This document shows positions 46,738 to 56,631 of a DNA stretch of 64,000 bases, piece after piece; the first letter of the stretch is position 1, and each line of letters begins with the position of its first letter. A program made the position numbers and the translations under genes. The notes beneath the pieces were generated by a model. The model saw only the letters and a program-made list of their open reading frames with translations, had not been told where the DNA came from and did not search any database. The stretch comes from Legionella hackeliae (GTDB lineage Bacteria; Pseudomonadota; Gammaproteobacteria; Legionellales; Legionellaceae), in contig NZ_LN681225.1 in NCBI RefSeq assembly GCF_000953655.1, forward strand, positions 2,858,501 through 2,922,500, in the 5' to 3' direction.

Positions 46738-47655
46738 GTGGATACCATACGTATTGCTACAAGAAAAAGCCCTTTGGCATTATGGCAAGCTAATTTTATT
46801 GCCAAAAAAATTCAAGAAATTCACCCTGTGCATGTAGAACTTGTACCCATGTTAACCTCCGGTGATAAATTCCTAAAGGATAAGCTTCAGGCTGCAGGAG
46901 GCAAAGGTCTTTTTGTTAAAGAGCTTGAACAGGCCCTGCTTGATAAACAGGCAGACATTGCTGTTCATTCTATGAAAGATGTGCCGGCTACTTTTCCCGA
47001 AGGTCTATGCCTGCCGATAATCAGCAAACGGCATAGCCCTACCGATGCGCTTATCTCTAAGAATCATTGTAAATTACAAAACTTGCCTCACAAAGCAGTC
47101 GTGGGAACTACCAGCTTAAGACGCCAATCTCAATTATTGGCAGCACGACCTGATTTAGTCATAAAACCATTACGCGGCAACGTGAATACGCGATTAGAAA
47201 AATTACAAAATGGTGAGTATGACGCTATTATACTTGCACTTGCAGGACTTGAGCGCCTGGGTATGGAAGATAGCATCAGCGAAATTCTCAGCGAGGATAT
47301 TATGTTGCCGGCTTGTGGACAAGGAGCTCTTGGAATTGAATGCCGACAGGATGATGTCGTTTTACAACAATATCTTTCCCCTTTAAATGACACACTCTCA
47401 GCACTTTGTGTTCAGGCAGAACGCTATGTAAATGCTCTGTTGGGCGGCAACTGTCATGTTCCACTTGCAGTCTATTGCAAACCACACTCTAATGATCAAA
47501 TACTCTTACGTGCCCGCGTAATGAGTACGGATGGCACGATTATGATTGAGGATAATCAACATGGAGGTCAATCAGAATCAATGCGCATGGCTGATAATTG
47601 CGCCCAAGCGCTGCTTAGCAAGGGTGCAAATAAACTACTTTCTAAAGTATCATGA
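46738..47655 (+). CDS. hemC: Porphobilinogen deaminase (hydroxymethylbilane synthase)
   Basis: 305 residues from a GTG with GGAAG 5 nt upstream, giving VDTIRIATRKSPLALWQ. The upstream ATG at 46708 adds ten atypical residues. The cofactor-binding Cys is in LLGGNCHVPL (Cys239). SMKDVPATFP, TTSLRRQSQLL and RGNVNTRL are substrate-binding stretches. It joins four porphobilinogens into hydroxymethylbilane. hemC-hemD overlap by 4 bp. Confidence 0.96.
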   Translation: MDTIRIATRKSPLALWQANFIAKKIQEIHPVHVELVPMLTSGDKFLKDKLQAAGGKGLFVKELEQALLDKQADIAVHSMKDVPATFPEGLCLPIISKRHSPTDALISKNHCKLQNLPHKAVVGTTSLRRQSQLLAARPDLVIKPLRGNVNTRLEKLQNGEYDAIILALAGLERLGMEDSISEILSEDIMLPACGQGALGIECRQDDVVLQQYLSPLNDTLSALCVQAERYVNALLGGNCHVPLAVYCKPHSNDQILLRARVMSTDGTIMIEDNQHGGQSESMRMADNCAQALLSKGANKLLSKVS

Positions 47656-48410
47656 GTTATTGCTTACAGGGTTTGTCCGTTTTGAACACACGCCCCTTAG
47701 CACAGGCTAAAGCGCTAAGTGCGGCAATTGTAGAGGCGGGAGGGATCTCGATTGAATGTCCTGCTCTAGCGATTGAGCCTGTTGCTTTTTCACGGCCCGC
47801 CCTTAATGATGCTGTTTTTGCAATTTTTATTAGTGCAAATGCGGTAAATTATGCACTTGACACATTAAAGAATTATAACATTAAATGGCCAGAGGCCCTT
47901 AAAGTCATTGCTGTAGGACACGCTACAGCTGCAGCACTGGAAGCATATAATATTCCTGTGGATTTTATTCCAACACAATCCACGAGCGAATCCTTACTTC
48001 TGCTGGATTGTTTACAAGATGTAGGTCACAAAACTGTGCTTTTATTTAAAGGAGAAGAAGGTAGAGTTGATATTGAACAAACGTTAGCAGCTCGGGGGGC
48101 CAAAATCACTGGAATTAACGTTTATAAACGGATAATGCCCAAGTTTAATCCTCAGTTTGTTTCTTCATTGTGGCAGGAAAACGCTGTGGATATTATACTG
48201 TTTACAAGCCAACAAGCGATGCAAAATATTTTTACGATGTTTGGTCGTGCAGCCCATGATTGGCTTTGTCATACGCCTTGTTTAGTTATTAGTGAGCGTT
48301 TGGCAAAGGCCGCTGCGTCATTAGGAATTCAGCACATTGTAGTAAGTAGTCCTGAGACCATTTTACAAAGTCTGCATCAATTTAACCAAGGATTAGTTCA
48401 TGGCGAATAA
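47652..48410 (+). CDS. hemD: Uroporphyrinogen-III synthase
   Basis: 252 residues with the two-lobed HemD fold, a family of low sequence identity. Recognisable parts are LSVLNTRPLAQAKALSAAIVEAGG, FISANAVNYALD, VIAVGHATAAAL and the tail FTSQQAMQNIFTMFG ... VISERLAKAAASLGI. It closes hydroxymethylbilane with ring-D inversion. Position after hemC confirms the call. Overlaps hemX by 11 bp. Confidence 0.95.
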   Translation: MSYCLQGLSVLNTRPLAQAKALSAAIVEAGGISIECPALAIEPVAFSRPALNDAVFAIFISANAVNYALDTLKNYNIKWPEALKVIAVGHATAAALEAYNIPVDFIPTQSTSESLLLLDCLQDVGHKTVLLFKGEEGRVDIEQTLAARGAKITGINVYKRIMPKFNPQFVSSLWQENAVDIILFTSQQAMQNIFTMFGRAAHDWLCHTPCLVISERLAKAAASLGIQHIVVSSPETILQSLHQFNQGLVHGE

Positions 48411-49524
48411 TAAAGAAGAACAAACTAAAAAGCCGTCCCCCAAACCCAATCCAGATGCCCCTAAGAAAATAGCGCCCTCGGTAGAAACCAAAACGGCTAT
48501 TGTACCCCATTTTTCCAAGCTACTTTTAGCCATTGCTATTTTATCGTCTGCACTCGCGATAATTGCTTTGATCTGTGCGGTTTATTCATTGCAGACCAAT
48601 AAACAACTTGCAGCCCAAGCCACTCAAGAAGCACACACGTTAAGCACAAAATTGAACAACCTGAAGCAACAGCAATTGGATACACAATCGATAGGAGCTA
48701 GTGTTGAATCACTTGATAAATCGCAATCTGAATTGCAAAGTCATCTTAAGGCTCTGGACCAAGAGTTACGTACGGCAATGCAACAACGTTTATACCAAAA
48801 AGAAGATTGGCTTTTATTAAAGGCGCGCTACTATTTAGAATTAGCGCAAATGAATGCTCAGTGGAGCAATGATCAGCAAACAACTATTGGTCTTTTACAA
48901 CAAGCAGATGCTCTCCTGTCCGCTTTGTCTGAACAGCCTGTTTTTGCTATCAGGCAAGCTATTGCGCAAGAAATTAGCCATTTAAAGACACAGCCTAAAT
49001 TAGATATTGCAGGCTTACTCAGTCAAATTGACGCCATTCAAAATAACGTGTCAGCATTACCTTTAAAACAGCCCTTAGCGAAGGCCCAAACTAAGACAAC
49101 GCCAGGGCAAACTTCACAATGGCGTGAGCAATTACGTGAAAGTATTAACTCTTTGGGAAATTTAATTGTCATTCGCCGTCACGATGAAGCCGTTGAGCCT
49201 TTGTTATCTCCATTGCAACACAGTCTGTTAGAAGAGACCATTCGCTTAAACTTGGAAGAAGCAGAATGGGCCTTGTTACAAAATAATCCTGAGGTCTATC
49301 AATTGGCATTAACGAAGACCATTAAAACTATAAAACGGGTTTTTGATGAAAAAGCTCCTGCAACTCAAGCCATTATTCAACAGTTACAAAATCTGCAACA
49401 ACAAAAATTAATCCTGGCCAAGCCAAAATTGGATAAGGCATTGCCTTTACTTAATCAATTGATAAAAAATAAAAACGTCCAATCGAGCGCGTCTTCTCTC
49501 AAAGAAGGAGAGCTTTCCCAATGA
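48400..49524 (+). CDS. hemX: HemX, membrane-anchored coiled-coil protein of the haem operon
   Basis: 374 residues. Pro/Lys-rich cytoplasmic N-terminus, one membrane helix (about 34-66), a coiled coil (about 70-130), then a helical domain with KEDWLLLKARYYLELAQMNAQW, typical of HemX. Often annotated as a uroporphyrin methyltransferase, but no methyltransferase motif is present. It probably scaffolds haem enzymes. Confidence 0.93.
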   Translation: MANNKEEQTKKPSPKPNPDAPKKIAPSVETKTAIVPHFSKLLLAIAILSSALAIIALICAVYSLQTNKQLAAQATQEAHTLSTKLNNLKQQQLDTQSIGASVESLDKSQSELQSHLKALDQELRTAMQQRLYQKEDWLLLKARYYLELAQMNAQWSNDQQTTIGLLQQADALLSALSEQPVFAIRQAIAQEISHLKTQPKLDIAGLLSQIDAIQNNVSALPLKQPLAKAQTKTTPGQTSQWREQLRESINSLGNLIVIRRHDEAVEPLLSPLQHSLLEETIRLNLEEAEWALLQNNPEVYQLALTKTIKTIKRVFDEKAPATQAIIQQLQNLQQQKLILAKPKLDKALPLLNQLIKNKNVQSSASSLKEGELSQ

Positions 49525-50699
49525 TACGTGTCCTACTAATTTTTATAGTTTTACTTGTCTCAGTATGGATAGGTGTGCAGTTAAACCGAGACCCGGGCTA
49601 TTTATTGATTGCTATTAACCACTGGACAATAGAAACCAGTTTATGGGTGGCTATTTTAGGCCTCATTCTAGTCTTTTTCATACTGCACGCTGTTCTTTTA
49701 ATTTTAAGCAAAATTAGCAAAAGTCCCGCAACTTTTCGTCGATGGCAAGCAAAACGTCGTGTACAAAAAGCACAAGCAAAAACTCAACGAGGATTGATTG
49801 AATTCAGTGAGGGGCATTGGGCTCAAGCTAAAAACCATTTAATCAAGGCACTTCCTGATACTGATTCTCCTTTATTAAATTACCTAACCGCCGCTCGCGC
49901 CGCACAAGAGATGGGTGATAATAAACTGCGTGATGATTATTTACGCGAAGCCCAGCAATCCATGCCTGATGCTAAAATTGCTGTCGAGCTCACTCAAGCG
50001 CAGTTGCAGCTGGCCAATAAGCAATGGGAACAAGCCCTCGCCACTTTAAGACATTTACAAGATTTAGCACCTAATCACCCTTATGTCCTTAAGTTATTAA
50101 TGCGACTTTATAAAGAGGTTAAAGATTGGCCACAACTCATTGCTTTATTGCCAGCATTAAAAAAGAACCATGTGCTTTCAGAAAAGGGATTTGACTTATT
50201 ACGTCATCAAGCCTATCTAGAGGCAATGACGGAGCTTACAGAACCAGAAGCTCTCAACAAGATGGTGGCAAGTTTACCTAAAGATTTACGAGATAATGCT
50301 GAACTTATGGCTATTTACTGCAATTTTTTGCTTGAACGGCATGAGGATGTGAAAGCTGAACCCATTCTTCGCCATTGTTTGAGAAAACAATTTGATGAAA
50401 AATTAATTACCCTCTATGGTCAATTAAATTTGGGGGATAAGCCGTTAATTTTTGCAGAGTCGCTGGTGAAGAAAAACCCAGATTCAGCGGCCTTATACCT
50501 TTGTCTTGGACGCTTGAGTCTTAGAAACAACCTATGGGGTAAAGCACGACATTATTTTGAAAAAAGTCTTAGTATAACCCCAGAAGCAGCATCCTATTTG
50601 GAACTTGGCAAATTACTGGAACGGCTGAATGATCAAGCCGGAGCTTGCGAAGCCTATCGACAAGGGTTAACACTAACTATCAATCAAGTCTCTGTTTAG
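49521..50699 (+). CDS. hemY: HemY, TPR membrane protein of the haem operon
   Basis: 392 residues. Two membrane helices near the N-terminus (about 2-18 and 38-65) and then tetratricopeptide-like helix pairs (for example AAQEMGDNKLRDDYLREAQQ and YLCLGRLSLRNNLWGKARHYFEKSL). This is the gammaproteobacterial HemY, not the protoporphyrinogen oxidase of Gram-positives. It ends the hemCDXY operon and overlaps hemX by 4 bp. Confidence 0.93.
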   Translation: MIRVLLIFIVLLVSVWIGVQLNRDPGYLLIAINHWTIETSLWVAILGLILVFFILHAVLLILSKISKSPATFRRWQAKRRVQKAQAKTQRGLIEFSEGHWAQAKNHLIKALPDTDSPLLNYLTAARAAQEMGDNKLRDDYLREAQQSMPDAKIAVELTQAQLQLANKQWEQALATLRHLQDLAPNHPYVLKLLMRLYKEVKDWPQLIALLPALKKNHVLSEKGFDLLRHQAYLEAMTELTEPEALNKMVASLPKDLRDNAELMAIYCNFLLERHEDVKAEPILRHCLRKQFDEKLITLYGQLNLGDKPLIFAESLVKKNPDSAALYLCLGRLSLRNNLWGKARHYFEKSLSITPEAASYLELGKLLERLNDQAGACEAYRQGLTLTINQVSV

Positions 50700-50718
50700 T
50701 GGGTGCTTTAATTTTTCC

Positions 50719-50752
50719 CAAACTAAAGCAGCATGAATACTGCTTTAGTTTG
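50719..50752 (+). terminator. Hairpin after hemY
   Basis: CAAACTAAAGCAG (50719-50731) pairs perfectly with CTGCTTTAGTTTG (50740-50752) around an 8-nt loop. No T-run follows, but a T-rich stretch precedes it. The probable end of the hem operon. Confidence 0.6.
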
Positions 50753-50817
50753 CCAATCAGGAATTCGTGTTAAGTTGTACTATATTTAAATTAATTTTTT
50801 CTTAGATGTGTATTCCT

Positions 50818-51519
50818 ATGATAGTCATCAGAAATGGAAGTGCTCGAGGACATACTAAAATTGACTGGCTTAATAGCTTTCATACATTTTCATTCGGCGG
50901 ATACTATGAGCCAGAGTTCATGGGATTTAGTTGTCTAAGAGTTATTAATGAGGATACCGTTAAACCCGGTAAAGGTTTTGGACGGCATCCTCATAAAGAT
51001 ATGGAAATTATTTCCTACGTTGTTAAGGGCTCCCTGGAACATAAAGATAGCATGGGCACAGGGTCGATTATTCGTCCTGGAGAAATTCAATGCATGTCTG
51101 CCGGCACAGGGGTAGAGCATAGTGAATTCAATCACTCCTTTAAAAAAAGTGTGCATTTTTTGCAGATTTGGATTTTACCGGAAAAGAAAAATCTAAAGCC
51201 AACTTACCAACAAAAAGCAATCCCGCAGTTGCATAATGAATTGCTATTAATTGGGTCAAAAGAAAATCTTAATAATATGATAAAAATCAATCAGGATGTT
51301 AAGATATTCAGCGCCCATCTTTTCACCAGCCACTCAATCCATTACGAATTTATAAACAATCGCTGTGGATGGCTTCAACTAATAAGTGGGAGGCTTATCC
51401 TTAATGATTATCAGGTGTATCCGGGTGACGGGGTTGCCATCTTAAATAAGGACATCAATATTTCATCACTGGATGATGCAGAATTCCTATTATTTGATTT
51501 ACCTTCGTTAGTCGACTAA
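50818..51519 (+). CDS. Pirin-family bicupin protein
   Basis: 233 residues. Metal-site motif RHPHKDMEIISYVVKGSLEHKDS (two His, then His) followed by GTGVEHSEFNHS (Glu and His) in the first cupin. Resembles YhhW-type quercetinases and pirins, which are cytoplasmic and bind Fe or other metals. The start at 50818 giving MIVIRNGSARG fits the family; the longer frame starts at 50806. A small gene follows. Confidence 0.9.
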   Translation: MIVIRNGSARGHTKIDWLNSFHTFSFGGYYEPEFMGFSCLRVINEDTVKPGKGFGRHPHKDMEIISYVVKGSLEHKDSMGTGSIIRPGEIQCMSAGTGVEHSEFNHSFKKSVHFLQIWILPEKKNLKPTYQQKAIPQLHNELLLIGSKENLNNMIKINQDVKIFSAHLFTSHSIHYEFINNRCGWLQLISGRLILNDYQVYPGDGVAILNKDINISSLDDAEFLLFDLPSLVD

Positions 51520-51551
51520 CTTTTAAATAGAAGTAAAAAAAGGAAATTTGT

Positions 51552-51731
51552 ATGATTTATAGAACAATACTTAATCTTATTCGGCTAAAACTAATCCAGC
51601 TTATCATTAGGCGTGTGATGACTTCCAAAGCAGTGAAGGGAAAAAATCTTAAGACAATGAGTGTGGTAGCTTATCTGGCAGAGTTAGGACTAACCTTTTT
51701 GTTGGATAAAAAAACCAAGAAAACTAAATAA
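51552..51731 (+). CDS. Small basic hypothetical protein
   Basis: 59 residues, ATG at 51552 with AAAAAGGAAA 8 nt upstream. Rich in Lys and Arg at both ends, with two hydrophobic amphipathic stretches (ILNLIRLKLIQLIIRRV and VVAYLAELGLTFLL). It could be membrane-associated or a small toxin-like peptide, though no partner is visible. It starts 33 bp after the pirin gene and may share its transcript. Confidence 0.5.
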   Translation: MIYRTILNLIRLKLIQLIIRRVMTSKAVKGKNLKTMSVVAYLAELGLTFLLDKKTKKTK

Positions 51732-51931
51732 GACTTACACTACCTTATATATCATTCACCACAAGTGATCAGGTCGGATAAAGTGTACTGATGGCCCCTA
51801 CATAATTTGCGAGCAAAATTTCATGCAGCAGGTCCATTTTCAAAGAAAAAAAGCTACCCGAAGTAGGCGCTGTGAATACAGGGTGAACGGTTTAAGAAAA
51901 TTCTGCTCGGTATAAGTTCACCCTCACGACA

Positions 51932-51964
51932 GTTAATCTTCACTTAAGCATTATTGCCTATAAT
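51932..51964 (+). promoter_or_regulatory. PmrA-like box plus -10 element for the 351-residue effector-like gene
   Basis: GTTAAT (51932-51937), 5 nt, CTTAAG (51943-51948), 10 nt, TATAAT (51959-51964). This matches YTTAAK-N5-YTTAAK except the first base and has the same spacing to -10 as the site ahead of the ADA-like gene. Upstream (51890-51925) is a GGGTGAAC / GTTCACCC dyad of unknown role. Confidence 0.6.
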
Positions 51965-51994
51965 AGATTGATACTGACTATATTGAGACTAATA

Positions 51995-53050
51995 ATGCCT
52001 AGCATTGAGAAATTTAAAGAAGCGGAAAATAAAGCTGCTTATCTAATACAAGAAGAAATAGATACTGCATTTTATGGACAACTGTCTGCTCTCGCCAAAA
52101 AAGAAAGAGAAGATTTAGCCAAAGAAATTATTTGCCTTCGAGATAGTAATTTCCCTCAATTAATCAAAAAACTTAGTAAATTATGTTTTGGCGCCAAAGG
52201 AGAAGCATTTGTTAGAGGGGGAGCAGGTGACTTTTTAGGAAATATTTTAGCCGAGCTAGTAGCACAAGCTGAACTTCAAAAAGAAAAAAATGAACAGTTT
52301 GCTGTTCTCTTTCTTGAAAATAAACAACCCTCTTATCCACAATCTTATGTATTTGATGATGAAGTGAGTTATATTTTTTCTTTAATTTATGAAGTAGCTG
52401 AAGACTATCCAACCAGTTACAAAGAGAACCTGGCAAGTAATTTAGCCAATAAAACGTTAAATCCCTTGGTTATTGAGAAAATTTATGCAGAGAATAGAGA
52501 TCTTGAGCTACAAGCATTGAATAAAAATCGTGAAAAACACCTTAATACGCAACGAGCATTACAAGAGGCTGTAAAGAACTCGTCAAAGTTAACCAGCTAT
52601 TTTGAGCAACGGCTTCAAACTGCACCAAAATCCCTTGAAATGTACTATAAGGAAGAGAAAAGTATATCTCCTCAGCGCTATGAAAATGGTTTAGAAGCAA
52701 TAAAAACCCATATCAAAACCTCAACCTGGGATTTAGGAGGAATTGGGTTCTTACGCGGGGGAGTTAACATTCAGATTGATAATAAATCAATAAGAGTTCC
52801 TCACCGTGTAGCTGAAATATACAAATTAATTGACGCCTTCGAAAAAAAGGTAGATCAAAATGAGCAAGATAAGTATGTACTTTACAATGGTATTCAAAAA
52901 CTTTCTCGAGAAGCGCTTGATAACCCTCGTACTGGCCAGAAAGAATCTACTCGGACATTCTATCGTGATATTCTTCACGATAGTTATGTAGCTGCTGACC
53001 GACTTGAAAAGAAACTAACCGAAGACGAGTCTGCAAGTTTAATTAAATAA
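51995..53050 (+). CDS. Hypothetical protein, effector-like
   Basis: 351 residues, helical, hydrophilic, with no signal peptide, membrane segment or known motif. The centre is weakly coiled-coil (NREKHLNTQRALQEAVKN). The tail RLEKKLTEDESASLIK is a good Dot/Icm-type C-terminus: Glu-rich patch, small residues, terminal hydrophobic pair. The start at 51995 (MPSIEKF) is chosen because the promoter -10 lies at 51959-51964, so the longest-frame ATG at 51968 would not be in the message. Function unknown. Confidence 0.7.
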   Translation: MPSIEKFKEAENKAAYLIQEEIDTAFYGQLSALAKKEREDLAKEIICLRDSNFPQLIKKLSKLCFGAKGEAFVRGGAGDFLGNILAELVAQAELQKEKNEQFAVLFLENKQPSYPQSYVFDDEVSYIFSLIYEVAEDYPTSYKENLASNLANKTLNPLVIEKIYAENRDLELQALNKNREKHLNTQRALQEAVKNSSKLTSYFEQRLQTAPKSLEMYYKEEKSISPQRYENGLEAIKTHIKTSTWDLGGIGFLRGGVNIQIDNKSIRVPHRVAEIYKLIDAFEKKVDQNEQDKYVLYNGIQKLSREALDNPRTGQKESTRTFYRDILHDSYVAADRLEKKLTEDESASLIK

Positions 53051-53071
53051 TAGAATCCTGTAAGCCCATCC

Positions 53072-54028
53072 TCAATCAAGAATGGGTTTACAGGCATCTT
53101 CACAAAACGATAGATTACCTTCTACTTGAATAGTTGCGTGATGAATCTGATGTTTTTTGCGTAACATCTTAACCAATGCTAATCTTGCTTCATCACTCAT
53201 TGGCGTATCTGGCATATATAAATGCACTGACAATGCATTCTCTTTAGTACTTAATGCCCATATATGTAGGTCATGTACTTCTTTAACACCCGGCTCAGCT
53301 TGCAATGAATCACGTACTTCCATCCAGGAAATGCCTCGAGGTACTGCATCGATTATTAAATGAAAGCTATCCGTAAATAACGACCAGGTACCTTTAAGAA
53401 TTAGAAAGGCAATTAATAAACCAACCACCGGGTCAATCCATAACCAACCGGTGAAGTAGAGGATCGTCGCTGAAAGGACTACACCAACAGAGATTAGGGC
53501 ATCATAGAGTAAATGCAGAAAGGCACCACGAATGTTTAAATCGTCTGTTCCACGCAAAAATAAAGCAGCAGTCGCCCCATTCACCAATATACCTATACTG
53601 GCAACGATAATGACAGAAACGGCATGAACTTCTGTGGGTGAAAACAATTTATACATTGCTTCGGTGGCAATAATACCGCAAGTAAATACCAACAAGACTC
53701 CGTTTGCCAGTGCCGCCAGAATAGAGGTTTTTTTCATACCATAGGTGGTATGGTTAGTGGGCAAGCGTTTTAATAATCCATTGGCTATCCAGGCCAAAAT
53801 TAAACTAAGCACATCACCTAAATTATGCACAGCATCAGCCAACAAACTGGTCGAATTTGCAAGGTAGGCAAAAATCACCTGACAGATTACAAATAATCCA
53901 TTGGCGATAATCGCAATTAAAAAAGCACTATTAAATTGTGAGATATTATGGTGGTGCGAATGACCATGTTCATGATCATGGTGATGACCGTGGTTACAGT
54001 CATCCTGCTCATTCTGATGAAAAATCAT
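53072..54028 (-). CDS. Cation diffusion facilitator metal exporter
   Basis: 318 residues. A His-rich N-terminus ([15 protein letters not shown] at about 13-27) is followed by six membrane helices and a cytoplasmic C-terminal domain. Metal-site residues appear as ADAVHNLGD in helix 2 (H-x-x-x-D type) and LYDALISVG in helix 5. The pattern matches zinc exporters of the ZitB/CzcD type. Last gene of the cca-orn-queH string, overlapping queH by 4 bp. Confidence 0.92.
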   Translation of the reverse strand: MIFHQNEQDDCNHGHHHDHEHGHSHHHNISQFNSAFLIAIIANGLFVICQVIFAYLANSTSLLADAVHNLGDVLSLILAWIANGLLKRLPTNHTTYGMKKTSILAALANGVLLVFTCGIIATEAMYKLFSPTEVHAVSVIIVASIGILVNGATAALFLRGTDDLNIRGAFLHLLYDALISVGVVLSATILYFTGWLWIDPVVGLLIAFLILKGTWSLFTDSFHLIIDAVPRGISWMEVRDSLQAEPGVKEVHDLHIWALSTKENALSVHLYMPDTPMSDEARLALVKMLRKKHQIHHATIQVEGNLSFCEDACKPILD

Positions 54029-54711
54029 TCCGACTCCCGATTATCAGAAGACTGCGTTGCGTTGTTTTCATCATCACTATAGTAATTTATCCCTATTTTA
54101 ATCCTTTCTCGCTCATTCTTTTTACGCCAAAGATTAGTATCACGTAACGAATAAACACAACCACAGTATTCTTGCTTGTAAAAATTTTCGCGTTTGGCAA
54201 TCTGGTACATGCGCTCTGATCCACCGTTTTTTCGCCAATTATAAGTCCAGTAAACAATATTAGGATAACGGCTTGCCGCACGAATACCAGAATCATTAAT
54301 TTGATTCATGTCTTTCCATCGCGAAATACCTAAAGAACTACTGATTACTGGAAATCCGTGTTCATAAGCGTATAAAGCCGTACGCTCAAATCGCATGTCA
54401 AAACATGCTGTGCAGCGTTTTCCTCGTTCAGGTTCCCACTCTAATCCTTTGATTCGGGTAAACCAATTATCTTTGTCGTAATCAGCATCAATAAAAGGAA
54501 TATTATGCTTTTTAGCAAATTCTATGTTTTCCTGTTTTCGAATTTCATATTCTTGCACGGGATGAATATTGGGATTGTAAAAGAAAATGGAAAAATCAAT
54601 TTTAGAAGCAAGCAAGGCCTCCATCACTTCACCAGAGCAAGGGGCGCAGCAAGAATGAAGTAATAATTTATCTGCACCCTCTGGTAATACTAACTGTTCC
54701 CGTTCAATCAT
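54025..54711 (-). CDS. queH: Epoxyqueuosine reductase QueH
   Basis: 228 residues of the DUF208 family. Cys pairs for iron-sulfur binding: HSCCAPC near 19-25, [10 protein letters not shown] near 99-108 and YCGCVYS near 185-191, plus [12 protein letters not shown]. It reduces epoxyqueuosine to queuosine, replacing the cobalamin enzyme QueG. It overlaps orn and the metal exporter gene by 4 bp each. A basic C-terminal extension of about 30 residues is present. Confidence 0.93.
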   Translation of the reverse strand: MIEREQLVLPEGADKLLLHSCCAPCSGEVMEALLASKIDFSIFFYNPNIHPVQEYEIRKQENIEFAKKHNIPFIDADYDKDNWFTRIKGLEWEPERGKRCTACFDMRFERTALYAYEHGFPVISSSLGISRWKDMNQINDSGIRAASRYPNIVYWTYNWRKNGGSERMYQIAKRENFYKQEYCGCVYSLRDTNLWRKKNERERIKIGINYYSDDENNATQSSDNRESE

Positions 54712-55265
54712 GACTCTCTACTCGGTATGTTAATAAAATGTTGACGATAGTATTCAAGTTCGATAATCGAATCTTTAATATCATCAAGCGCTAAATGTTT
54801 AGACTCCTTGGTTACCCCATTGATTAACTTAGGATGCCAACGTTTAACCAATTCCTTTAAAGTACTCACATCCAGATTACGGTAATGAAAATAAGCCGCT
54901 AACTCAGGCATGTACTTGTATAAAAATCGTCTATCCTGACAAATACTATTGCCACACATTGGCGATTTGCCTTTATCCACATATTTTTTTAGAAACTCAA
55001 TTGTTTTCTGCTCAGCTTGCGCTTCATCAATTGACGATTCTCTAACGCGCTTAACCAGTCCCGATTGATTATGTTGTTTCGTATTCCAATCATCCATTCC
55101 TGCAAGTAATGCCTCTTCTTGATGGATAGCAAATACTGGACCTTCTCCTAAAATTGTTAAGTGTGGATCTGTCACTATTGTTGCAATTTCTATAATGTGA
55201 TCTTTTTCTGGATCAAGACCAGTCATTTCCAAATCAATCCAGATTAAGTTATCGTTGTTCTTCAT
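54708..55265 (-). CDS. orn: Oligoribonuclease
   Basis: 185 residues. DEDDh exonuclease: [21 protein letters not shown] at the start (Asp and Glu), the [10 protein letters not shown] segment with the middle Asp, and [12 protein letters not shown] with His and Asp. It degrades 2- to 5-mers, including pGpG from cyclic-di-GMP turnover. The ATG at 55265 (MKNNDN) gives the family length; the longer frame from 55337 adds an unrelated tail. It overlaps the end of cca by 17 bp. Confidence 0.95.
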   Translation of the reverse strand: MKNNDNLIWIDLEMTGLDPEKDHIIEIATIVTDPHLTILGEGPVFAIHQEEALLAGMDDWNTKQHNQSGLVKRVRESSIDEAQAEQKTIEFLKKYVDKGKSPMCGNSICQDRRFLYKYMPELAAYFHYRNLDVSTLKELVKRWHPKLINGVTKESKHLALDDIKDSIIELEYYRQHFINIPSRES

Positions 55266-56481
55266 ATTTAAGTTCCAATTGTTCAGCACAAGCAACACGC
55301 TGTTGATGCAATGCTTTTTTAATCGCTTCCCCTTCATATCCCTGGGCTATAAATGTTTGCGCAGATATTTTCGCACATTCTTTCAATAAATGGCGCCAAT
55401 TTTCGGCTTGTTTATACTCATTTTTTGCTGATCCTCGTCCTTTCGCATCGGCCTCGCACACAAGCAGTAGTTTTTCAAATAATTGAGGACGCCTAAACGC
55501 ATCGGTTTGCTCAAGGACCTTAATTCTTGTCTGTGGCCTTAGCTCAAAAAAACGGTGGATATTTAAATGGAAGCGAGACACCGTTTCTGCAAACTTACGA
55601 TAATCAGCTGGAATTCGCAAACGAGTGCATAAATTCCTGATAATCTCTACACCTTTTATTTCATGCTGAACTTGTCGTGGCCACTCGTTCATTGGCGTAG
55701 CTCCTTTTCCTAAATCATGAACAAGTGCCGCAAATCGTACCATTGGATCAGCGGATAGAGTGACCGCTTTTTCGAGTACCATTAGTGTATGCATGCCACT
55801 ATCCACTTCGGGATGATATTTTTTATGGCCAGGTATTCCGAAAAGAACATCAAGTTCAGGCAAAATGACTTTGAGCGCCCCGCAAGCCCTTAGAGTACTA
55901 ATGAATACTTCTGGATTTTTCTCTTCAAAACTTCGAAACCACTCTTGCCACACACGTTCAGCGACCAGATGATTTAACTCCCCGCGTTTTACCATCAGGT
56001 ACATCAAAGCTCTTGTCTCATCAGCCAATTTAAATCCTAAATGATGATAGCGTGCGGCAAAGCGGGCAACTCGAAGGACACGTACTGGATCTTCAATAAA
56101 AGCAGGAGAAACATGTCTTAACAGTTTTTCTTTTAAATCAGTCTCGCCATTGTAAGGATCAATTAAATGGCCATTGGTATCCATGGCCATAGCATTAATG
56201 GTTAAATCCCTACGCAATAAATCATCTTCTAAAGAAACATTGGGATTAAAATCGCATTTGAAGCCATAGTATCCTGGGGCCGATTTACGCTCCATTCGAG
56301 CCAACGCATATTCTTCTTTTGTTTGAGGGTGTAAGAATACAGGGAAATCACGGCCAACTTGCTGATAGCCTAGTTGAAGCATTTGTTCGGGAGTTGCACC
56401 AACAACCACCCAATCACGCTCTTTTACTGGATAACCCAGTAATTGATCACGTACAGCTCCTCCAACCAGGTAAACTTTCAT
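55249..56481 (-). CDS. cca: CCA-adding tRNA nucleotidyltransferase with HD domain
   Basis: 410 residues. Nucleotidyltransferase head: [11 protein letters not shown] at 5-15, [15 protein letters not shown] (D-x-D-type metal site, here with the E. coli pattern), [12 protein letters not shown] and [17 protein letters not shown] phosphohydrolase domain with [10 protein letters not shown] near 250-260. It repairs or adds the 3' CCA of tRNAs. First gene of its string; divergent from rsgA. Confidence 0.96.
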   Translation of the reverse strand: MKVYLVGGAVRDQLLGYPVKERDWVVVGATPEQMLQLGYQQVGRDFPVFLHPQTKEEYALARMERKSAPGYYGFKCDFNPNVSLEDDLLRRDLTINAMAMDTNGHLIDPYNGETDLKEKLLRHVSPAFIEDPVRVLRVARFAARYHHLGFKLADETRALMYLMVKRGELNHLVAERVWQEWFRSFEEKNPEVFISTLRACGALKVILPELDVLFGIPGHKKYHPEVDSGMHTLMVLEKAVTLSADPMVRFAALVHDLGKGATPMNEWPRQVQHEIKGVEIIRNLCTRLRIPADYRKFAETVSRFHLNIHRFFELRPQTRIKVLEQTDAFRRPQLFEKLLLVCEADAKGRGSAKNEYKQAENWRHLLKECAKISAQTFIAQGYEGEAIKKALHQQRVACAEQLELKYEEQR

Positions 56482-56631
56482 GAAACTTGTCGCCTTATAA
56501 TTAGTATTTCTTGAACTCGATTTTATTGCTGATTAGTAGGAATTATAAAAGAGCTCCGCTTATATGGTAAAATTAAACAAAGAATCTTAAGACTTGTATA
56601 AGCCTTGGCAATTATAGACTATTTTTAAATC

